A stretch of DNA of 64,000 nt from Algoriphagus sp. AGSA1 (GCF_021390545.1 NZ_JAJUWR010000003.1:1-64000); one strand, 5' to 3'; shown: positions 52,400-62,652, numbered from the stretch's first letter. Numbers and translations: made by a program. The notes: generated by a model not told the origin, from the sequence alone.

Positions 52400-52678
52400 A
52401 TGGTAATCAAACACACCAAGCACTTTTTGGACAAACTGGAAAATCTATTCGCTTCGTCAGAATACATGCTGCGTTATGAAAAAGGAAACTTCAAATCCGG
52501 CTACTGTGTATTGAAGGATGCTAAAATCGTTATAGTAAATAAATATTTCCCCCTAGAGGGAAAAATCAATGCACTTATAGATATTTTGATTGATCTGAAC
52601 CTTGACCCCTCAGACTTCCAGGACAAAGCAAATCATGACTTTCTCACCGAGCTGAGGCAAACCCAATTAAAGTTTTGA
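52400..52678 (+). CDS. Conserved protein of unknown function
   Basis: 92 residues, one base after the receiver gene and overlapping the MBL gene by three bases. Sequence: HTKHFLDKLENLFASSEYML, RYEKGNFKSGYCVLKDAKIV, then EGKINALIDILIDLNLDPS. It has an alpha/beta composition and no signal peptide. I recall short relatives in other Bacteroidetes, unnamed. Its place in a tight cluster with a phosphorelay and an MBL hydrolase suggests co-regulation only. Confidence 0.7.
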   Translation: MVIKHTKHFLDKLENLFASSEYMLRYEKGNFKSGYCVLKDAKIVIVNKYFPLEGKINALIDILIDLNLDPSDFQDKANHDFLTELRQTQLKF

Positions 52679-53439
52679 AAGTTACTTTTTTAGGAACCGG
52701 CACTTCTCAGGGAGTACCATTGATAGGATGTAATTGCAAGGTATGTAGATCGCTGGATTTCAGAGATAAGAGATTCAGGGCTTCGATCCATATCCAGATC
52801 GGTGAATTGTCACTCGTCATCGACACCGGGCCGGACTTTAGAAGCCAGATGTTAAGGGAGGGGATTACCAGGTTAGATGCGGTGGTTTATACCCATGAGC
52901 ACAAGGATCACACAGCAGGCCTCGACGATATCAGACCGTTCAACTTTAAGCAACAAAAGGACATGCCAGTCTTTGGCAGAGTTCAGGTGTTAGATCAGAT
53001 CAAAAGGGAATTCTCCTATATTTTCACGGGGAAAAAATATCCCGGTGTCCCAAGGGTAAGGACTATTGAAATCGACGAGAACCCTTTTACCATCCATGGA
53101 ATCACGATCACCCCTGTTCCGGTGATGCATTATAAACTGCCCGTTTTAGGTTTCAGGATCGGTGATTTCACTTACATCACGGATGCTAACTATATCCCAG
53201 AAGAATCATTCAGACTTATGGAAGGTACAGAAACCCTGGTTCTAAATGCTTTGCAGAAAGAACCCCACATTTCCCATTTCACTTTGGGAGAGGCTATAAG
53301 TGTCGCAAAGAGAATCGGGGCTAAACAGACCTATTTCACGCATATCTCCCATAAACTGGGCCTGCATCGTACAGTCGAAGAGGAATTACCTGCAGGAATA
53401 GCCTTGGCCTATGACGGGCTTCAGCTAACTTTGGGATAA
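52675..53439 (+). CDS. MBL-fold metallohydrolase (PhnP-like)
   Basis: 254 residues from TTG 52675 (overlapping TTGA with the gene upstream). TFLGTGTSQGVPLIGCNCKVC is the PhnP-type opening with a zinc-binding Cys pair, and YTHEHKDHTAGLDDIRPF is the metal-binding HxHxDH motif. GDFTYITDANYIP carries the bridging Asp, and TYFTHISHKLGLH the later His ligands. Members act as phosphodiesterases on cyclic phosphate esters. The TTG start is unusual but the neighbouring stop leaves no other. Confidence 0.93.
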   Translation: MKVTFLGTGTSQGVPLIGCNCKVCRSLDFRDKRFRASIHIQIGELSLVIDTGPDFRSQMLREGITRLDAVVYTHEHKDHTAGLDDIRPFNFKQQKDMPVFGRVQVLDQIKREFSYIFTGKKYPGVPRVRTIEIDENPFTIHGITITPVPVMHYKLPVLGFRIGDFTYITDANYIPEESFRLMEGTETLVLNALQKEPHISHFTLGEAISVAKRIGAKQTYFTHISHKLGLHRTVEEELPAGIALAYDGLQLTLG

Positions 53440-55019
53440 TGCATCTTAATTATCACTTTCTGAAATACCTCTGCCCCGAGCTGGAAGCAGCTTTTATAGG
53501 CAAACGATTCACTTCCTGTTTTTCACAAAACAAGGACGAATTGATCTTAGAAGCGCATGATGGGATAGAGTCAAGGTATATCCGTGCACATTTTCATCCT
53601 CCCCAGATTTATCTTTCCTTCCCTGCAGATTTCCAGCGCGCCAAACGCAACAGCATAGACCTCTTCAAAGAACTGATCGGGGATGACATTGTAGCTTGTA
53701 AAGCAGTGGATTTTGAACGTGCTTTTTATTTCAAACTCGGATCAGGCAAAACCCTCCTTTTCAAACTACATGCAAACAGAAGCAACGTATTGCTTTACGA
53801 GCCAGACAGCGAGTTCCCTAAAATAATCTTCCGAAATGGGATTGCTGAGGACAGAGAGCTGAATTGGATGACTTTGAACAAGGAATTTGACTTAAGCAGG
53901 AAAAACTTCGAAGTGTTAGCCGGGAATGCTTCCAAATTCCTTCCGACATTAGGCACTGTTCCCAGACAGTGGCTTAAAGAAAAAGGCTATCCCGAGACAG
54001 ATCTTGACAGCAAATGGGCTCTCATGCAGGATCTTCTGGACATGCTGGACACACCGCTCTTTTCTTTAGTTGAAAAAAAAGGAGAAATCCATCTCAGCCT
54101 CCTACCTGAAGAAAATCCAATCAAGACTTTTTCCAATCCGATCCAGGCAGTCAACGAATTGTTTTATTTGGCACTGGTTAGGGGGAATTTTGAAAAAGAA
54201 AAAAACACGCTGCTGAAAAAATACCAAGAACTCCTCAAAAGAACCAATTCCTATATCTATAAATCCGGACAAAAACTGGATGAACTCCGAAATGCCGCAC
54301 CTCCATCCCAGCTAGCGGATGTCATCATGGCTAATTTACATGAGTTTCAAGCTGGGAAACTGCAAGCTGAATTGATGGATTTTTACACAGGAAAAACTAT
54401 CCTGGTAAAGCTCAAGCCCAACCAAAAACCCCAAGATTATGCGGCTTCCCTTTACCGGAAAAATAAAAACAGGAAGCTGGAATGGGAGCAACTGGAAAAA
54501 ACCATAGAGTCAAAAATAAAACTGGCAACCTCCTTGGAATCTAAAATTGAGGAGCTGGGCACTATAGAAGATTTCAGAACTTTAAAGGCCTTCCAAAAGA
54601 CACATGGCGAGGACAAAGCAATACTAAAGGAGGCTGTGGTATTGCCTTTCAAAACATTTGAATTCGGCGGATTCCCTATATATGTAGGCAAATCCTCACA
54701 GACAAACGATGAAATGCTTCGTGGCTATAGCAAGAAAGACGACATCTGGTTACACGCCCGAATGGTAGCGGGCTCCCATGTGTTGATCAAGACCTCTGGC
54801 CTGAAGCACATTCCCGGAGCAGTACTGGAAACTGCCGCTGCTTTGGCGGCATTCTATTCCAAAAACAAGAATGAGACCCTGGCTCCGGTCATCTACACAG
54901 AGGCAAAATATGTAAGAAAGGTAAAAGGATCACCTGCAGGATCGGTGATGGTCGAAAAGGAAAAAGTCTTGATGGTGGTACCACGAGGCCCAGAGGAGAT
55001 TTTTGGCAAGGCAGAATAG
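53439..55019 (+). CDS. NFACT-family protein (RqcH-like)
   Basis: 526 residues, overlapping the previous stop by one base. N-terminal NFACT-N part (LNYHFLKYLCPELEAAFIGK, then FKLHANRSNVLLYEPDSEFP), a central coiled coil (~330-370, NRKLEWEQLEKTIESKIKLA), and the C-terminal NFACT-R domain (DIWLHARMVAGSHVLIKTSG). RqcH proteins bind stalled 50S-peptidyl-tRNA complexes and add Ala tails that mark the chain for degradation. The DRG signature is not clear here, so tailing activity is uncertain; the family is not in doubt. Confidence 0.9.
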   Translation: MHLNYHFLKYLCPELEAAFIGKRFTSCFSQNKDELILEAHDGIESRYIRAHFHPPQIYLSFPADFQRAKRNSIDLFKELIGDDIVACKAVDFERAFYFKLGSGKTLLFKLHANRSNVLLYEPDSEFPKIIFRNGIAEDRELNWMTLNKEFDLSRKNFEVLAGNASKFLPTLGTVPRQWLKEKGYPETDLDSKWALMQDLLDMLDTPLFSLVEKKGEIHLSLLPEENPIKTFSNPIQAVNELFYLALVRGNFEKEKNTLLKKYQELLKRTNSYIYKSGQKLDELRNAAPPSQLADVIMANLHEFQAGKLQAELMDFYTGKTILVKLKPNQKPQDYAASLYRKNKNRKLEWEQLEKTIESKIKLATSLESKIEELGTIEDFRTLKAFQKTHGEDKAILKEAVVLPFKTFEFGGFPIYVGKSSQTNDEMLRGYSKKDDIWLHARMVAGSHVLIKTSGLKHIPGAVLETAAALAAFYSKNKNETLAPVIYTEAKYVRKVKGSPAGSVMVEKEKVLMVVPRGPEEIFGKAE

Positions 55020-55127
55020 CCTATAGCCAGTCGCTGTGACCAACAGTTAAAGTTTAAGGACAGCCACCTTTTATAGTTGGGATCTTATTAGACATCATCT
55101 GTTCTCTTTACCCCCTCAGCCCAGAAA

Positions 55128-55166
55128 CAAAAAAAGTCCTCGGTAGATCCAAGGACTCTTATTTTG
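55128..55166 (-). terminator. Terminator of pyk
   Basis: On the minus strand AGTCCT...AGGACT (55157-55152 with 55140-55135, plus an inner GG/CC pair) ends in seven T's. It lies about 20 bp after the pyruvate kinase stop. Confidence 0.8.
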
Positions 55167-55178
55167 ATCAAGGAAAAC

Positions 55179-56603
55179 CTATTCTACAATGTGAATCTTG
55201 AGCATATTGGTTTTACCATTGGATTTAAGCGGCATGCTGCCTGTATTGATGATTATATCCCCTGACTTCACATGATCATCATTTTTCAGCGTATTTTCAA
55301 TATCCAAGAATGTCGCATCAGTGGAAACTTGATTTTCGTAGAAGTAAGCCCTTACTCCCCATACAAGGCTCATCTGCGTGATCAGAGGCTTATTTCTGGT
55401 GAACACAAAAATGCTCGCTGATGGTCTGTGGGAAGCAATTCGAAATCCTGTAAATCCAGAAGAAGTGATTCCCACAATCGCTTTTGCCTTCACGTTTCTG
55501 GACAATCTGGAAGCCATCAAAACCAAATTGTTGCTTAAGAAGGTGTCGTCATCTTCAGGGATTTTATAAAGGTTATGGTAGATATCAGCATTTTTCTCGA
55601 GGTAACTGATGATGCTGCTCATGGCTTTCACCGCATTTACCGGGTATTTCCCAGAAGCAGTTTCTGCAGAAAGCATCACTGCGTCAGCACCGTCCAATAC
55701 GGCATTGGCAACATCATTCGTTTCCGCCCGTGTAGGTCGTGGATTAGTGATCATACTTTCCATCATCTGGGTAGCGATGATCACAGGCTTACAGGCTAGT
55801 TTACATTTCTCCACTATTCTTTTTTGCCAAAGGGGGACAATCTCCATAGGTACCTCCACTCCCAAATCACCTCTTGCGACCATTATAGCATCAGTAGCAT
55901 CTATGATAGCATCTATATTCTCAAGTGCTTCCGGCTTTTCGATTTTGGCTACAATCTTACAAACCTTGTCTTTGGCTTCTATTCTTTGTCTTAAATCAAT
56001 GATATCTTCTGCCGATCTCACGAAGGAGAGCGCTATCCAATCTACCTCTTGTTCTAAGCCGAAGGCTAAATCTTCAATATCCTTTTCAGTAAGAGAAGGG
56101 GCACTTACTTTGGTACTAGGCAGATTGATTCCTTTTCTTGATTTCAATATCCCCCCGTGGATGACCGTACAATTGACATTTTTCCCGTCAGTATCATTTA
56201 CCACAACCTCCAGATTACCGTCATCTATTAGGATTCGGTCACCTGTCACCACATCGTTAGGAAGGTTTTGATAAACAGTACTCACGAGGCTGCTATTGCC
56301 TACTACTGGATCATTGGTAATTGTGATTGAATCCCCCGCTTTGATTTCCACGCCATTATTTTCCACTTCACCTACTCGGATTTTCGGGCCTTGAAGATCC
56401 TGAAGGATCCCAAGATTGAGTCCATCTTCCTTGTTTATTCTACGGATAATATCCGCTACTTCAGCATGGATATCATGTGTGCCATGGGAAAAATTGAGTC
56501 GAAACACATTGGCACCGGCTGCCGCAAGGCTTTTGATGGTTTCGTAATTATTGGAAGCTGGGCCTATTGTTGCGAGAATCTTAGTTTTATTGAAATGGCT
56601 CAT
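55179..56603 (-). CDS. pyk: Pyruvate kinase
   Basis: 474 residues. NKTKILATIGPASNNYETIKS and FRLNFSHGTHDIH (K+/ADP-site residues), ILQDLQGPKIRVGE, IVAKIEKPEALENIDAII (catalytic Lys), IMVARGDLGVEVP (metal ligands) and VIIATQMMESM are all canonical; the C-terminal domain is complete. It makes pyruvate and ATP from phosphoenolpyruvate, the last step of glycolysis, complementing pfkA 5 kb away. The gene is followed by a good terminator and lies seven bases downstream of the IPExxxVDY gene. Confidence 0.97.
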   Translation of the reverse strand: MSHFNKTKILATIGPASNNYETIKSLAAAGANVFRLNFSHGTHDIHAEVADIIRRINKEDGLNLGILQDLQGPKIRVGEVENNGVEIKAGDSITITNDPVVGNSSLVSTVYQNLPNDVVTGDRILIDDGNLEVVVNDTDGKNVNCTVIHGGILKSRKGINLPSTKVSAPSLTEKDIEDLAFGLEQEVDWIALSFVRSAEDIIDLRQRIEAKDKVCKIVAKIEKPEALENIDAIIDATDAIMVARGDLGVEVPMEIVPLWQKRIVEKCKLACKPVIIATQMMESMITNPRPTRAETNDVANAVLDGADAVMLSAETASGKYPVNAVKAMSSIISYLEKNADIYHNLYKIPEDDDTFLSNNLVLMASRLSRNVKAKAIVGITSSGFTGFRIASHRPSASIFVFTRNKPLITQMSLVWGVRAYFYENQVSTDATFLDIENTLKNDDHVKSGDIIINTGSMPLKSNGKTNMLKIHIVE

Positions 56604-56610
56604 TATTGAA

Positions 56611-57039
56611 TTAATAAGTTAATAGGTTTTCTTTTGATTTAAGTTTACTTACGTCCAGCTTCATTACATTTTGTACGTAGCGATTTTTTGCCAGCTGGTT
56701 GGCAAATGTATTAATACTTATTTGAAAGGTCTCGTCCTGGACCAAAAGGAAATAGTCCATTGATTTCAGTTCAGGAATCAAATAGGCCACTTGGTTGGTA
56801 GAGTTTAACGCCTTATTTCGGAGTAGCTGAACAAATCCATGCGGTAAAGAAAGGAAATATTGGGCGATTTTCAGGCTTGGTTGGGTCATAAATTCCAAAG
56901 AAAGATCATCTGATTTGATTAGATTGAGGTCTAATTCTCTATTGATCACCCAGGCCATCTTATAATCCCTAACAGGCGATACAAGACCCAAAACCTCGAA
57001 ATCATACGTATGTTCTATTAGTAATTTGACCTTCTTCAT
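56611..57039 (-). CDS. IPExxxVDY-family protein
   Basis: 142 residues. The family signature appears as LIPELKSMDYFLLVQ (I-P-E-x3-M/V-D-Y). The rest is mixed alpha/beta, with IEHTYDFEVLGLVSPVRDYKM near the start. This short family is restricted to Bacteroidetes and is often found beside acyl carrier protein or pyk; role unknown. Divergent from acpP and seven bases upstream of pyk, so the two are probably co-transcribed. Confidence 0.9.
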   Translation of the reverse strand: MKKVKLLIEHTYDFEVLGLVSPVRDYKMAWVINRELDLNLIKSDDLSLEFMTQPSLKIAQYFLSLPHGFVQLLRNKALNSTNQVAYLIPELKSMDYFLLVQDETFQISINTFANQLAKNRYVQNVMKLDVSKLKSKENLLTY

Positions 57040-57191
57040 GCAGGGAAAAAATGAATCAAAACAAAGTTAGAAAATATAATTCAACTTCCGGGAACTATCA
57101 ATTGCATAAAAATTTACTTGGATCTTTTCTTTGTCAATTAGGTATTAAATATATTTCTTTGCGAAGTGTTATTAACTAAACTGATCACAAA

Positions 57192-57428
57192 ATGTCTGAA
57201 ATTGCACAAAAAGTAAAAGCCATCATTGTTGACAAACTTGGCGTAGAAGAGTCTGAAGTTACTTTGGAGGCTAGTTTTACCAATGATCTTGGTGCTGATT
57301 CTCTTGATACTGTAGAATTGATTATGGAGTTCGAAAAAGAATTCAACATCTCTATCCCTGATGATCAGGCAGAGCAAATCGGGACTGTGGGACAAGCAGT
57401 TACCTATTTGGAAGCTAACGTAAAATAA
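57192..57428 (+). CDS. acpP: Acyl carrier protein
   Basis: 78 residues, acidic. [21 protein letters not shown] carries the Asp-Ser-Leu site where 4'-phosphopantetheine attaches; the four-helix core and the C-terminal YLEANVK are standard. It holds growing acyl chains in fatty-acid synthesis. It is followed after 19 bp by fabF and then rnc, the usual acpP-fabF-rnc order of bacteria. Confidence 0.97.
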   Translation: MSEIAQKVKAIIVDKLGVEESEVTLEASFTNDLGADSLDTVELIMEFEKEFNISIPDDQAEQIGTVGQAVTYLEANVK

Positions 57429-57447
57429 TAATTCCTAAATTCATTAT

Positions 57448-58698
57448 ATGAATTTAAAAAGAGTTGTTGTAACAGGTATAGGTGCCCTCACACCAATAGG
57501 CAACACCGCAGAGGATTTCTGGAACGGTCTGGCTAATGGTGTGAGCGGTGCTGCGCCGATTACCAAGTTCGATGCTTCCCTTTTCAAAACACAGTTTGCT
57601 TGCGAGGTCAAAAACCTTGACGTAGAGCAGTTCATTGACAGAAAAGAAGCTCGGAAAATGGATCCTTTCACCCAATATGCCATGATTTCCGCAGAGGAAG
57701 CTATAGCGAGTTCGGGGCTGGATCTTGAAAAAATCGATAAATCTAGAGCCGGAGTCATCTGGGGATCAGGAATAGGGGGATTAAGGACATTCCAAGACGA
57801 AGTGACCTACTTTGCAGAAGGAGACGGAAATCCCAGATTCAACCCATTCTTTATACCCAAAATGATCGCTGACATCAGCGCTGGTTTCTTATCAATTAAA
57901 TATGGTTTTCGCGGTCCAAACTTTGTGACGGTTTCTGCCTGCGCCTCTGCTACCAATGCCCTCATCGATGCATTCACTTACATTCGAATGGGCAAAGCTG
58001 ATATATTCATCAGTGGCGGTTCAGAAGCAGCGGTGACCGAAGCGGGTATTGGTGGGTTCAATGCCATGAAAGCCCTTTCCCAAAGGAATGATTCCCCGGA
58101 GACAGCTTCCCGGCCTTTTGACAAGGACAGAGACGGCTTTGTGTTGGGGGAAGGTGCAGGAGCTTTGATCCTGGAAGAATACGAACATGCAAAAGCCCGC
58201 GGTGCCAAGATCTACGCAGAGCTCGTAGGTGGAGGGATGACTGCTGATGCGCATCATATCACGGCACCCCATCCGGAGGGGTTAGGTGCCAGCAGTGTGA
58301 TGAAAATAGCTTTGGAGGACGCAAATCTCCAGCCTGAACAGATCGATTACATCAATGTACATGGTACCTCCACTCCTCTAGGGGATGTGGGAGAAATCAA
58401 GGCAATACAAAAAATCTTTGGCGAACACGCCTATAAGCTGAACATCAGCAGTACCAAATCCATGACTGGTCACTTGCTGGGAGCAGCAGGAGCCATAGAA
58501 GCCATCGCTTGTATTTATGCTTTGAATAAAGGTATCATCCCTCCTTCCATCAATCATTTCACAGATGATGAGGCATTTGATCCTAGGCTGAATTTGACTT
58601 TCAACAAAGCACAAGAAAGAGAAATCAACTATGCTTTGAGCAATACCTTTGGTTTTGGTGGACATAACTGTTCGGTAATTTTCAAAAAACATAATTAA
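57448..58698 (+). CDS. fabF: Beta-ketoacyl-ACP synthase II
   Basis: 416 residues of a thiolase-fold condensing enzyme. Active-site Cys in FVTVSACASATNALIDAF (~165), first His in NVHGTSTPLGDVGE (~305) and second His in SMTGHLLGAAGAIEAI (~342) make the Cys-His-His triad. N-terminal VVVTGIGALTPIGNTAEDFW is typical. It condenses malonyl-ACP with acyl-ACP in chain elongation and influences membrane fluidity. Middle gene of acpP-fabF-rnc. Confidence 0.97.
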   Translation: MNLKRVVVTGIGALTPIGNTAEDFWNGLANGVSGAAPITKFDASLFKTQFACEVKNLDVEQFIDRKEARKMDPFTQYAMISAEEAIASSGLDLEKIDKSRAGVIWGSGIGGLRTFQDEVTYFAEGDGNPRFNPFFIPKMIADISAGFLSIKYGFRGPNFVTVSACASATNALIDAFTYIRMGKADIFISGGSEAAVTEAGIGGFNAMKALSQRNDSPETASRPFDKDRDGFVLGEGAGALILEEYEHAKARGAKIYAELVGGGMTADAHHITAPHPEGLGASSVMKIALEDANLQPEQIDYINVHGTSTPLGDVGEIKAIQKIFGEHAYKLNISSTKSMTGHLLGAAGAIEAIACIYALNKGIIPPSINHFTDDEAFDPRLNLTFNKAQEREINYALSNTFGFGGHNCSVIFKKHN

Positions 58699-58706
58699 TC
58701 TGGATT

Positions 58707-59447
58707 TTGAAATTATTTCAAAGGCTCGGGTTTAACAATCTCTTCTTAAGTAAAAAAGACAAAAGGCTTGCTGCCTCCATCAGACTGATGACGGGGAGCA
58801 GGCCTTTTAATTTATCACTCTACAAGCTGGCACTGACACCCTCCGGACTGGGAGCTGAAACTTTGCAGGGATTCCGGCTCTCCAATGAACGCCTTGAATT
58901 CCTCGGGGATGCGATTCTGGGAGCTGTCATTGCCGAGTACCTCTTTCAAAAATACCCTTTCCGCGACGAGGGCTTTCTCACAGAGACCAGATCAAAGCTT
59001 GTCAACAGAGAAACACTCAACGACACGGGTATAAAAATAGGCCTGCGAAAAGCACTGGATATGGAAATCGGAGAAAGACATTTCACCGGGAACAAATCGC
59101 TCTACGGCGATATGTTGGAAGCTTTCCTTGGGGCTATTTATCTGGACAAAGGGTATCATTTCACCAAAAAATTCATAATCAAACGTATCCTTCTTCACTT
59201 TGATGTGGATAGCATGATCGCCACCACAACCAACTACAAAAGTAAAATCATAGAGTGGTCACAGCGCGAAAACAAAGTGATAGAATATCTGGTAATAAGT
59301 GTGACCGGCAATCAAAGATTTAAGGAATTCAAGGTCGCCCTTCACGTAGAAGGGAAGGAAATAGCGCTTGGAAAAGGAAGTACTAAAAAGAAAGCGGAGC
59401 AAGAAGCATCCAAAAATGCATGTGATGCACTGGATATTGCCACCTAG
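58707..59447 (+). CDS. rnc: Ribonuclease III
   Basis: 246 residues from a TTG at 58707, the only suitable start. NERLEFLGDAILGAVIAEYL is the RNase III signature (Glu/Asp metal ligands), with GDMLEAFLGAIYLDKG providing the second pair. The C-terminal double-stranded RNA-binding domain (KSKIIEWSQRENKVIEYLV, ALGKGSTKKKAEQEASKNAC) is complete. It processes rRNA and other double-stranded RNAs. Nine bases after fabF. Confidence 0.96.
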   Translation: MKLFQRLGFNNLFLSKKDKRLAASIRLMTGSRPFNLSLYKLALTPSGLGAETLQGFRLSNERLEFLGDAILGAVIAEYLFQKYPFRDEGFLTETRSKLVNRETLNDTGIKIGLRKALDMEIGERHFTGNKSLYGDMLEAFLGAIYLDKGYHFTKKFIIKRILLHFDVDSMIATTTNYKSKIIEWSQRENKVIEYLVISVTGNQRFKEFKVALHVEGKEIALGKGSTKKKAEQEASKNACDALDIAT

Positions 59448-59478
59448 CTGATTAATTTTAGAATTAATTAAATCTACC

Positions 59479-61317
59479 ATGTCTTCATTAAAAATAGCGG
59501 GAGCCACCGTCAATCAAACCCCTCTGGACTGGGCTGGCAATTTAAACAGGATAATATCTGCCATAGAAGAAGCCAAAAGGCAAGGAGCGGAAATTCTGTG
59601 TCTACCTGAACTGGCAATTACTGGATATGGATCAGAAGATTTGTTTTTAAGCTACTGGTATCCCCAAAAAGCTCTTTCTCAACTTGCTCTATTGCTCCCG
59701 CATTGTAATGGGATAACGGTGGCTGTAGGGTTACCTGTCAGGATCCAGGACAAAGTCTATAATACCATCGCAGTCATTGAAGGCGGCGAAGTGGTTGGTT
59801 TCGTGGCCAAGCAGTTCATGGCTATCGACGGAGTGCATTACGAATTCCGCTGGTTTACACCCTGGCTGGCTGATGAAGTCACAGAAATAGAGTTTCAAGG
59901 AAAGAAAGTAGCATTCGGAGATCTTACTTTTCATCACAAAGGAATTAAGTATGGATTCGAGATCTGCGAAGATGCCTGGAGAAGCCTGCTGAGACCTGGA
60001 TTTAGACTTTTCAAACGGAACGTGAATCTGATATTCAACCCTAGTGCAAGTCATTTTGCAATGGGAAAGACACAGCTCCGCAAAGAATTAGTGGAGGAAA
60101 GCTCCAAATCTTTTGATTGTTACTATTGCTATGCCAATCTACTGGGAAATGAAGCCGGCAGGATGATCTTTGACGGGGAGATCATGCTGGCTAAATCAGG
60201 GGAGTTGCTTTTCCGAAACCGCCTCCTTTCATTTAAAGACGTCCATGTCGCCAGCTTTTATCTGGAATCAAAAGACCAGGGTATCGCTCCTATCGATTCA
60301 AAAAATGAAGAATTTGTCCAGGCCTCTGCCCTGGCACTTTTTGACTATATGAGAAAAAGCCGAAGTACTGGTTTTGTACTTTCCCTATCTGGAGGGGCAG
60401 ATTCCTCATCAGTAGCAGTACTGGTGGCGGAAATGGTGAAGCGAGGGATAGCTGAACTGGGACTTGCTGCTTTTTGTGAAAAAGCCGGGATTAAAAAAAT
60501 CCCTACTTCAGCAAACCCTGAAAAAGAATTGATGAAACAGCTTCTCACCACTGCCTATCAGGGCACTAAAAATTCATCTGAAGATACCTTCTCTTCCGCA
60601 AAATCTCTGGCAGAAAGTATAGGAGCGACATTTTATCACTGGGAAATCGATGAGGAAGTCAACTCCTACACTGCCAAAATAGAAAAAGCAATTGGAAGAA
60701 AACTGAGCTGGGAACAGGACGATATCACCCTGCAGAACATCCAGGCAAGAACCAGATCGCCAATCATCTGGATGCTCGCCAATATCAATAATGCCTTGCT
60801 CTTGGCCACTTCCAACCGCAGTGAAGGGGATGTAGGGTATGCTACGATGGACGGAGACACATCCGGAAGTATCTCTCCAATAGCTGCCGTGGATAAATAT
60901 TTCATCCTAAACTGGCTTCGATGGGCTGAGCGAAATCTGGATCAACCCGGACTGGCAAAAGTAAACTCCCTACAACCTAGTGCCGAGCTACGTCCATTGG
61001 AAGAAACCCAGACAGACGAGAAGGACTTAATGCCTTACGCTGTAATTGTGGAAATAGAAAAACTTGCTATCCGCGACCGCCGTTCACCCATGGATATTTA
61101 CCTCATCCTATCCGATGAACTGGACTTACCTACTGATACTTTAAAGGGCTATATCAAAAAATTCTTCCGACTTTGGTCACGCAATCAATGGAAAAGGGAA
61201 AGATTGGCTCCTTCCTTCCATTTGGATGAATTCAATGTGGATCCCAAAACCTGGTACAGATTCCCTATTTTATCTGGGGGATTTGCAGAAGAACTCATAC
61301 AACTAGATCAACTATAA
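59479..61317 (+). CDS. nadE: Glutamine-dependent NAD+ synthetase
   Basis: 612 residues. N-terminal nitrilase-type amidase domain (~1-270): ILCLPELAITGYGSEDL (Glu), FHHKGIKYGFEICEDAWR (Lys region and the catalytic Cys in ICED). C-terminal synthetase domain with FVLSLSGGADSSSVAVLVAE (ATP-pyrophosphatase loop SGGxDS) and TSNRSEGDVGYATMDGDTSG. It makes NAD from nicotinate-adenine dinucleotide using ammonia channelled from Gln. The fused form of ~600 residues is normal for this phylum. Confidence 0.96.
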   Translation: MSSLKIAGATVNQTPLDWAGNLNRIISAIEEAKRQGAEILCLPELAITGYGSEDLFLSYWYPQKALSQLALLLPHCNGITVAVGLPVRIQDKVYNTIAVIEGGEVVGFVAKQFMAIDGVHYEFRWFTPWLADEVTEIEFQGKKVAFGDLTFHHKGIKYGFEICEDAWRSLLRPGFRLFKRNVNLIFNPSASHFAMGKTQLRKELVEESSKSFDCYYCYANLLGNEAGRMIFDGEIMLAKSGELLFRNRLLSFKDVHVASFYLESKDQGIAPIDSKNEEFVQASALALFDYMRKSRSTGFVLSLSGGADSSSVAVLVAEMVKRGIAELGLAAFCEKAGIKKIPTSANPEKELMKQLLTTAYQGTKNSSEDTFSSAKSLAESIGATFYHWEIDEEVNSYTAKIEKAIGRKLSWEQDDITLQNIQARTRSPIIWMLANINNALLLATSNRSEGDVGYATMDGDTSGSISPIAAVDKYFILNWLRWAERNLDQPGLAKVNSLQPSAELRPLEETQTDEKDLMPYAVIVEIEKLAIRDRRSPMDIYLILSDELDLPTDTLKGYIKKFFRLWSRNQWKRERLAPSFHLDEFNVDPKTWYRFPILSGGFAEELIQLDQL

Positions 61318-61327
61318 ACTTGAAACT

Positions 61328-62431
61328 ATGCTTGAATTAATCATGAACTATATCGTATGGGATCCCAATCCTTCTGTGATCCCCGGTTGGGAACGCCCGC
61401 CATGGTATAGTATTCTTTTCGCGGCAGGATTTGTTATTTCCCAACAGTTCATGGTTCATTTTTTTAAAAAAGAAGGCCAGAACCCTGAATTGGTGGATAA
61501 GCTGACTATCTATATGGTCGTGGCTACGATCATTGGTGCCAGATTAGGTCATGTCCTTTTCTACGAACCTGCAAAATACTTAAGCAATCCGATAGAAATC
61601 CTTAAAATCTGGGAAGGAGGACTTGCCAGTCATGGAGCAGCTATTGCAATTCTGTTCGCTTTGTGGCTTTATGCAAAAAAAACACCGGGGCAAAGCTACC
61701 TGTGGGTAGTGGACAGGATTGTAATCGTGACCGCATTGACTGGAGCATTGATCCGCTTTGGCAACCTGATGAACTCTGAGATAGGGGGAAAAGACACAGG
61801 ATCAGATTATGGTATAGTGTACGCCTGGGACTCGGAGGAATTACTCTCCACGCTCAAGGTTCCCATAGAGTCTGTCGATCCGTACAAGCCTGCTGACCGC
61901 CAAAATGAAATGGTTGGAAATGGTATCGTTCCGCTCAATATTGACTTGGAGATCTCTAAAGGTTCCTATTCTTTGGATGAATTGGAAAGCACCTTAAGGA
62001 GGGATGTCAAATACGCTTTGACCCAGTTCAAATCCAGCCAAGAGTATCTGGCAGAGCCAAAAGAAAGCCCGCTGGATCTAGCTATCGTGGACAAAGGCGA
62101 TCATTACTTAGTAACGGTGAGAACATTTGGAAGAGCCAAACACCCTACACAAATCTATGAGTCACTCTCCTACTTGGTGATTTTCTTAGTGCTTTTTGGT
62201 CTTTGGAATAAATATAAAGAACGCTTGCCTGAAGGAATACTCCTTGGTATATTCTTGATATCCGTATTTGGAATGCGATTTATCTGGGAATTCTTCAAAG
62301 TAAGCCAGGTGGATTTTGAAGACTCCATGGCCTTTAACATGGGGCAATTTCTAAGTATCCCGCTGGTGATTGCCGGTGTGATCCTTGTGGCACGTGCGCT
62401 GAAGAATGGATTAAAACCTCTAAAGAACTAA
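61328..62431 (+). CDS. lgt: Prolipoprotein diacylglyceryl transferase
   Basis: 367 residues, seven or so membrane helices. [15 protein letters not shown] holds the conserved RxxHxxFYxP, and [16 protein letters not shown] is the family's GRxGNxxNxE motif in slightly altered form. [19 protein letters not shown] is the other signature. It transfers diacylglycerol from phosphatidylglycerol to the lipobox Cys of prolipoproteins, several of which are encoded in this window. A ~100-residue insertion between the third and fourth conserved blocks ([20 protein letters not shown] onwards) is usual in Bacteroidetes. An ATG 15 bp downstream is also possible. Confidence 0.95.
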   Translation: MLELIMNYIVWDPNPSVIPGWERPPWYSILFAAGFVISQQFMVHFFKKEGQNPELVDKLTIYMVVATIIGARLGHVLFYEPAKYLSNPIEILKIWEGGLASHGAAIAILFALWLYAKKTPGQSYLWVVDRIVIVTALTGALIRFGNLMNSEIGGKDTGSDYGIVYAWDSEELLSTLKVPIESVDPYKPADRQNEMVGNGIVPLNIDLEISKGSYSLDELESTLRRDVKYALTQFKSSQEYLAEPKESPLDLAIVDKGDHYLVTVRTFGRAKHPTQIYESLSYLVIFLVLFGLWNKYKERLPEGILLGIFLISVFGMRFIWEFFKVSQVDFEDSMAFNMGQFLSIPLVIAGVILVARALKNGLKPLKN

Positions 62432-62652
62432 GGTACTGGATCATGCCCGTGGCCTCCCCAGGGATGGCAACGGGCAATCCGCTTAGCCCCCAACCATCCA
62501 CCTTTGAAGACCCCATGCTTCAAAATTGCTTCCTTTGTATACTGGCTACAAGTAGGTGTGTACCTACAGCTTGAAGGAAACAAGGGCGAAATAGTATATT
62601 GATACACCAAGACTGGAAATATAGCTATCTTTCGAAGAATGGATTTGGCCAT
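62428..62652 (-). CDS. yidD: Membrane protein insertion efficiency factor
   Basis: 74 residues from ATG 62652; an in-frame codon at 62724 would overextend the family's length. [31 protein letters not shown] has the three conserved Cys, and [17 protein letters not shown] is the diagnostic tail. YidD helps YidC insert inner-membrane proteins. Convergent with lgt, overlapping by four bases. Confidence 0.95.
   Translation of the reverse strand: MAKSILRKIAIFPVLVYQYTISPLFPSSCRYTPTCSQYTKEAILKHGVFKGGWLGAKRIARCHPWGGHGHDPVP

Noticed and set aside
57040..57191. Bacteroidetes promoter for acpP
   Set aside because: TTTG and TATATTTC motifs are present near 57130-57160, but spacing and the -7 box do not match well enough to call.
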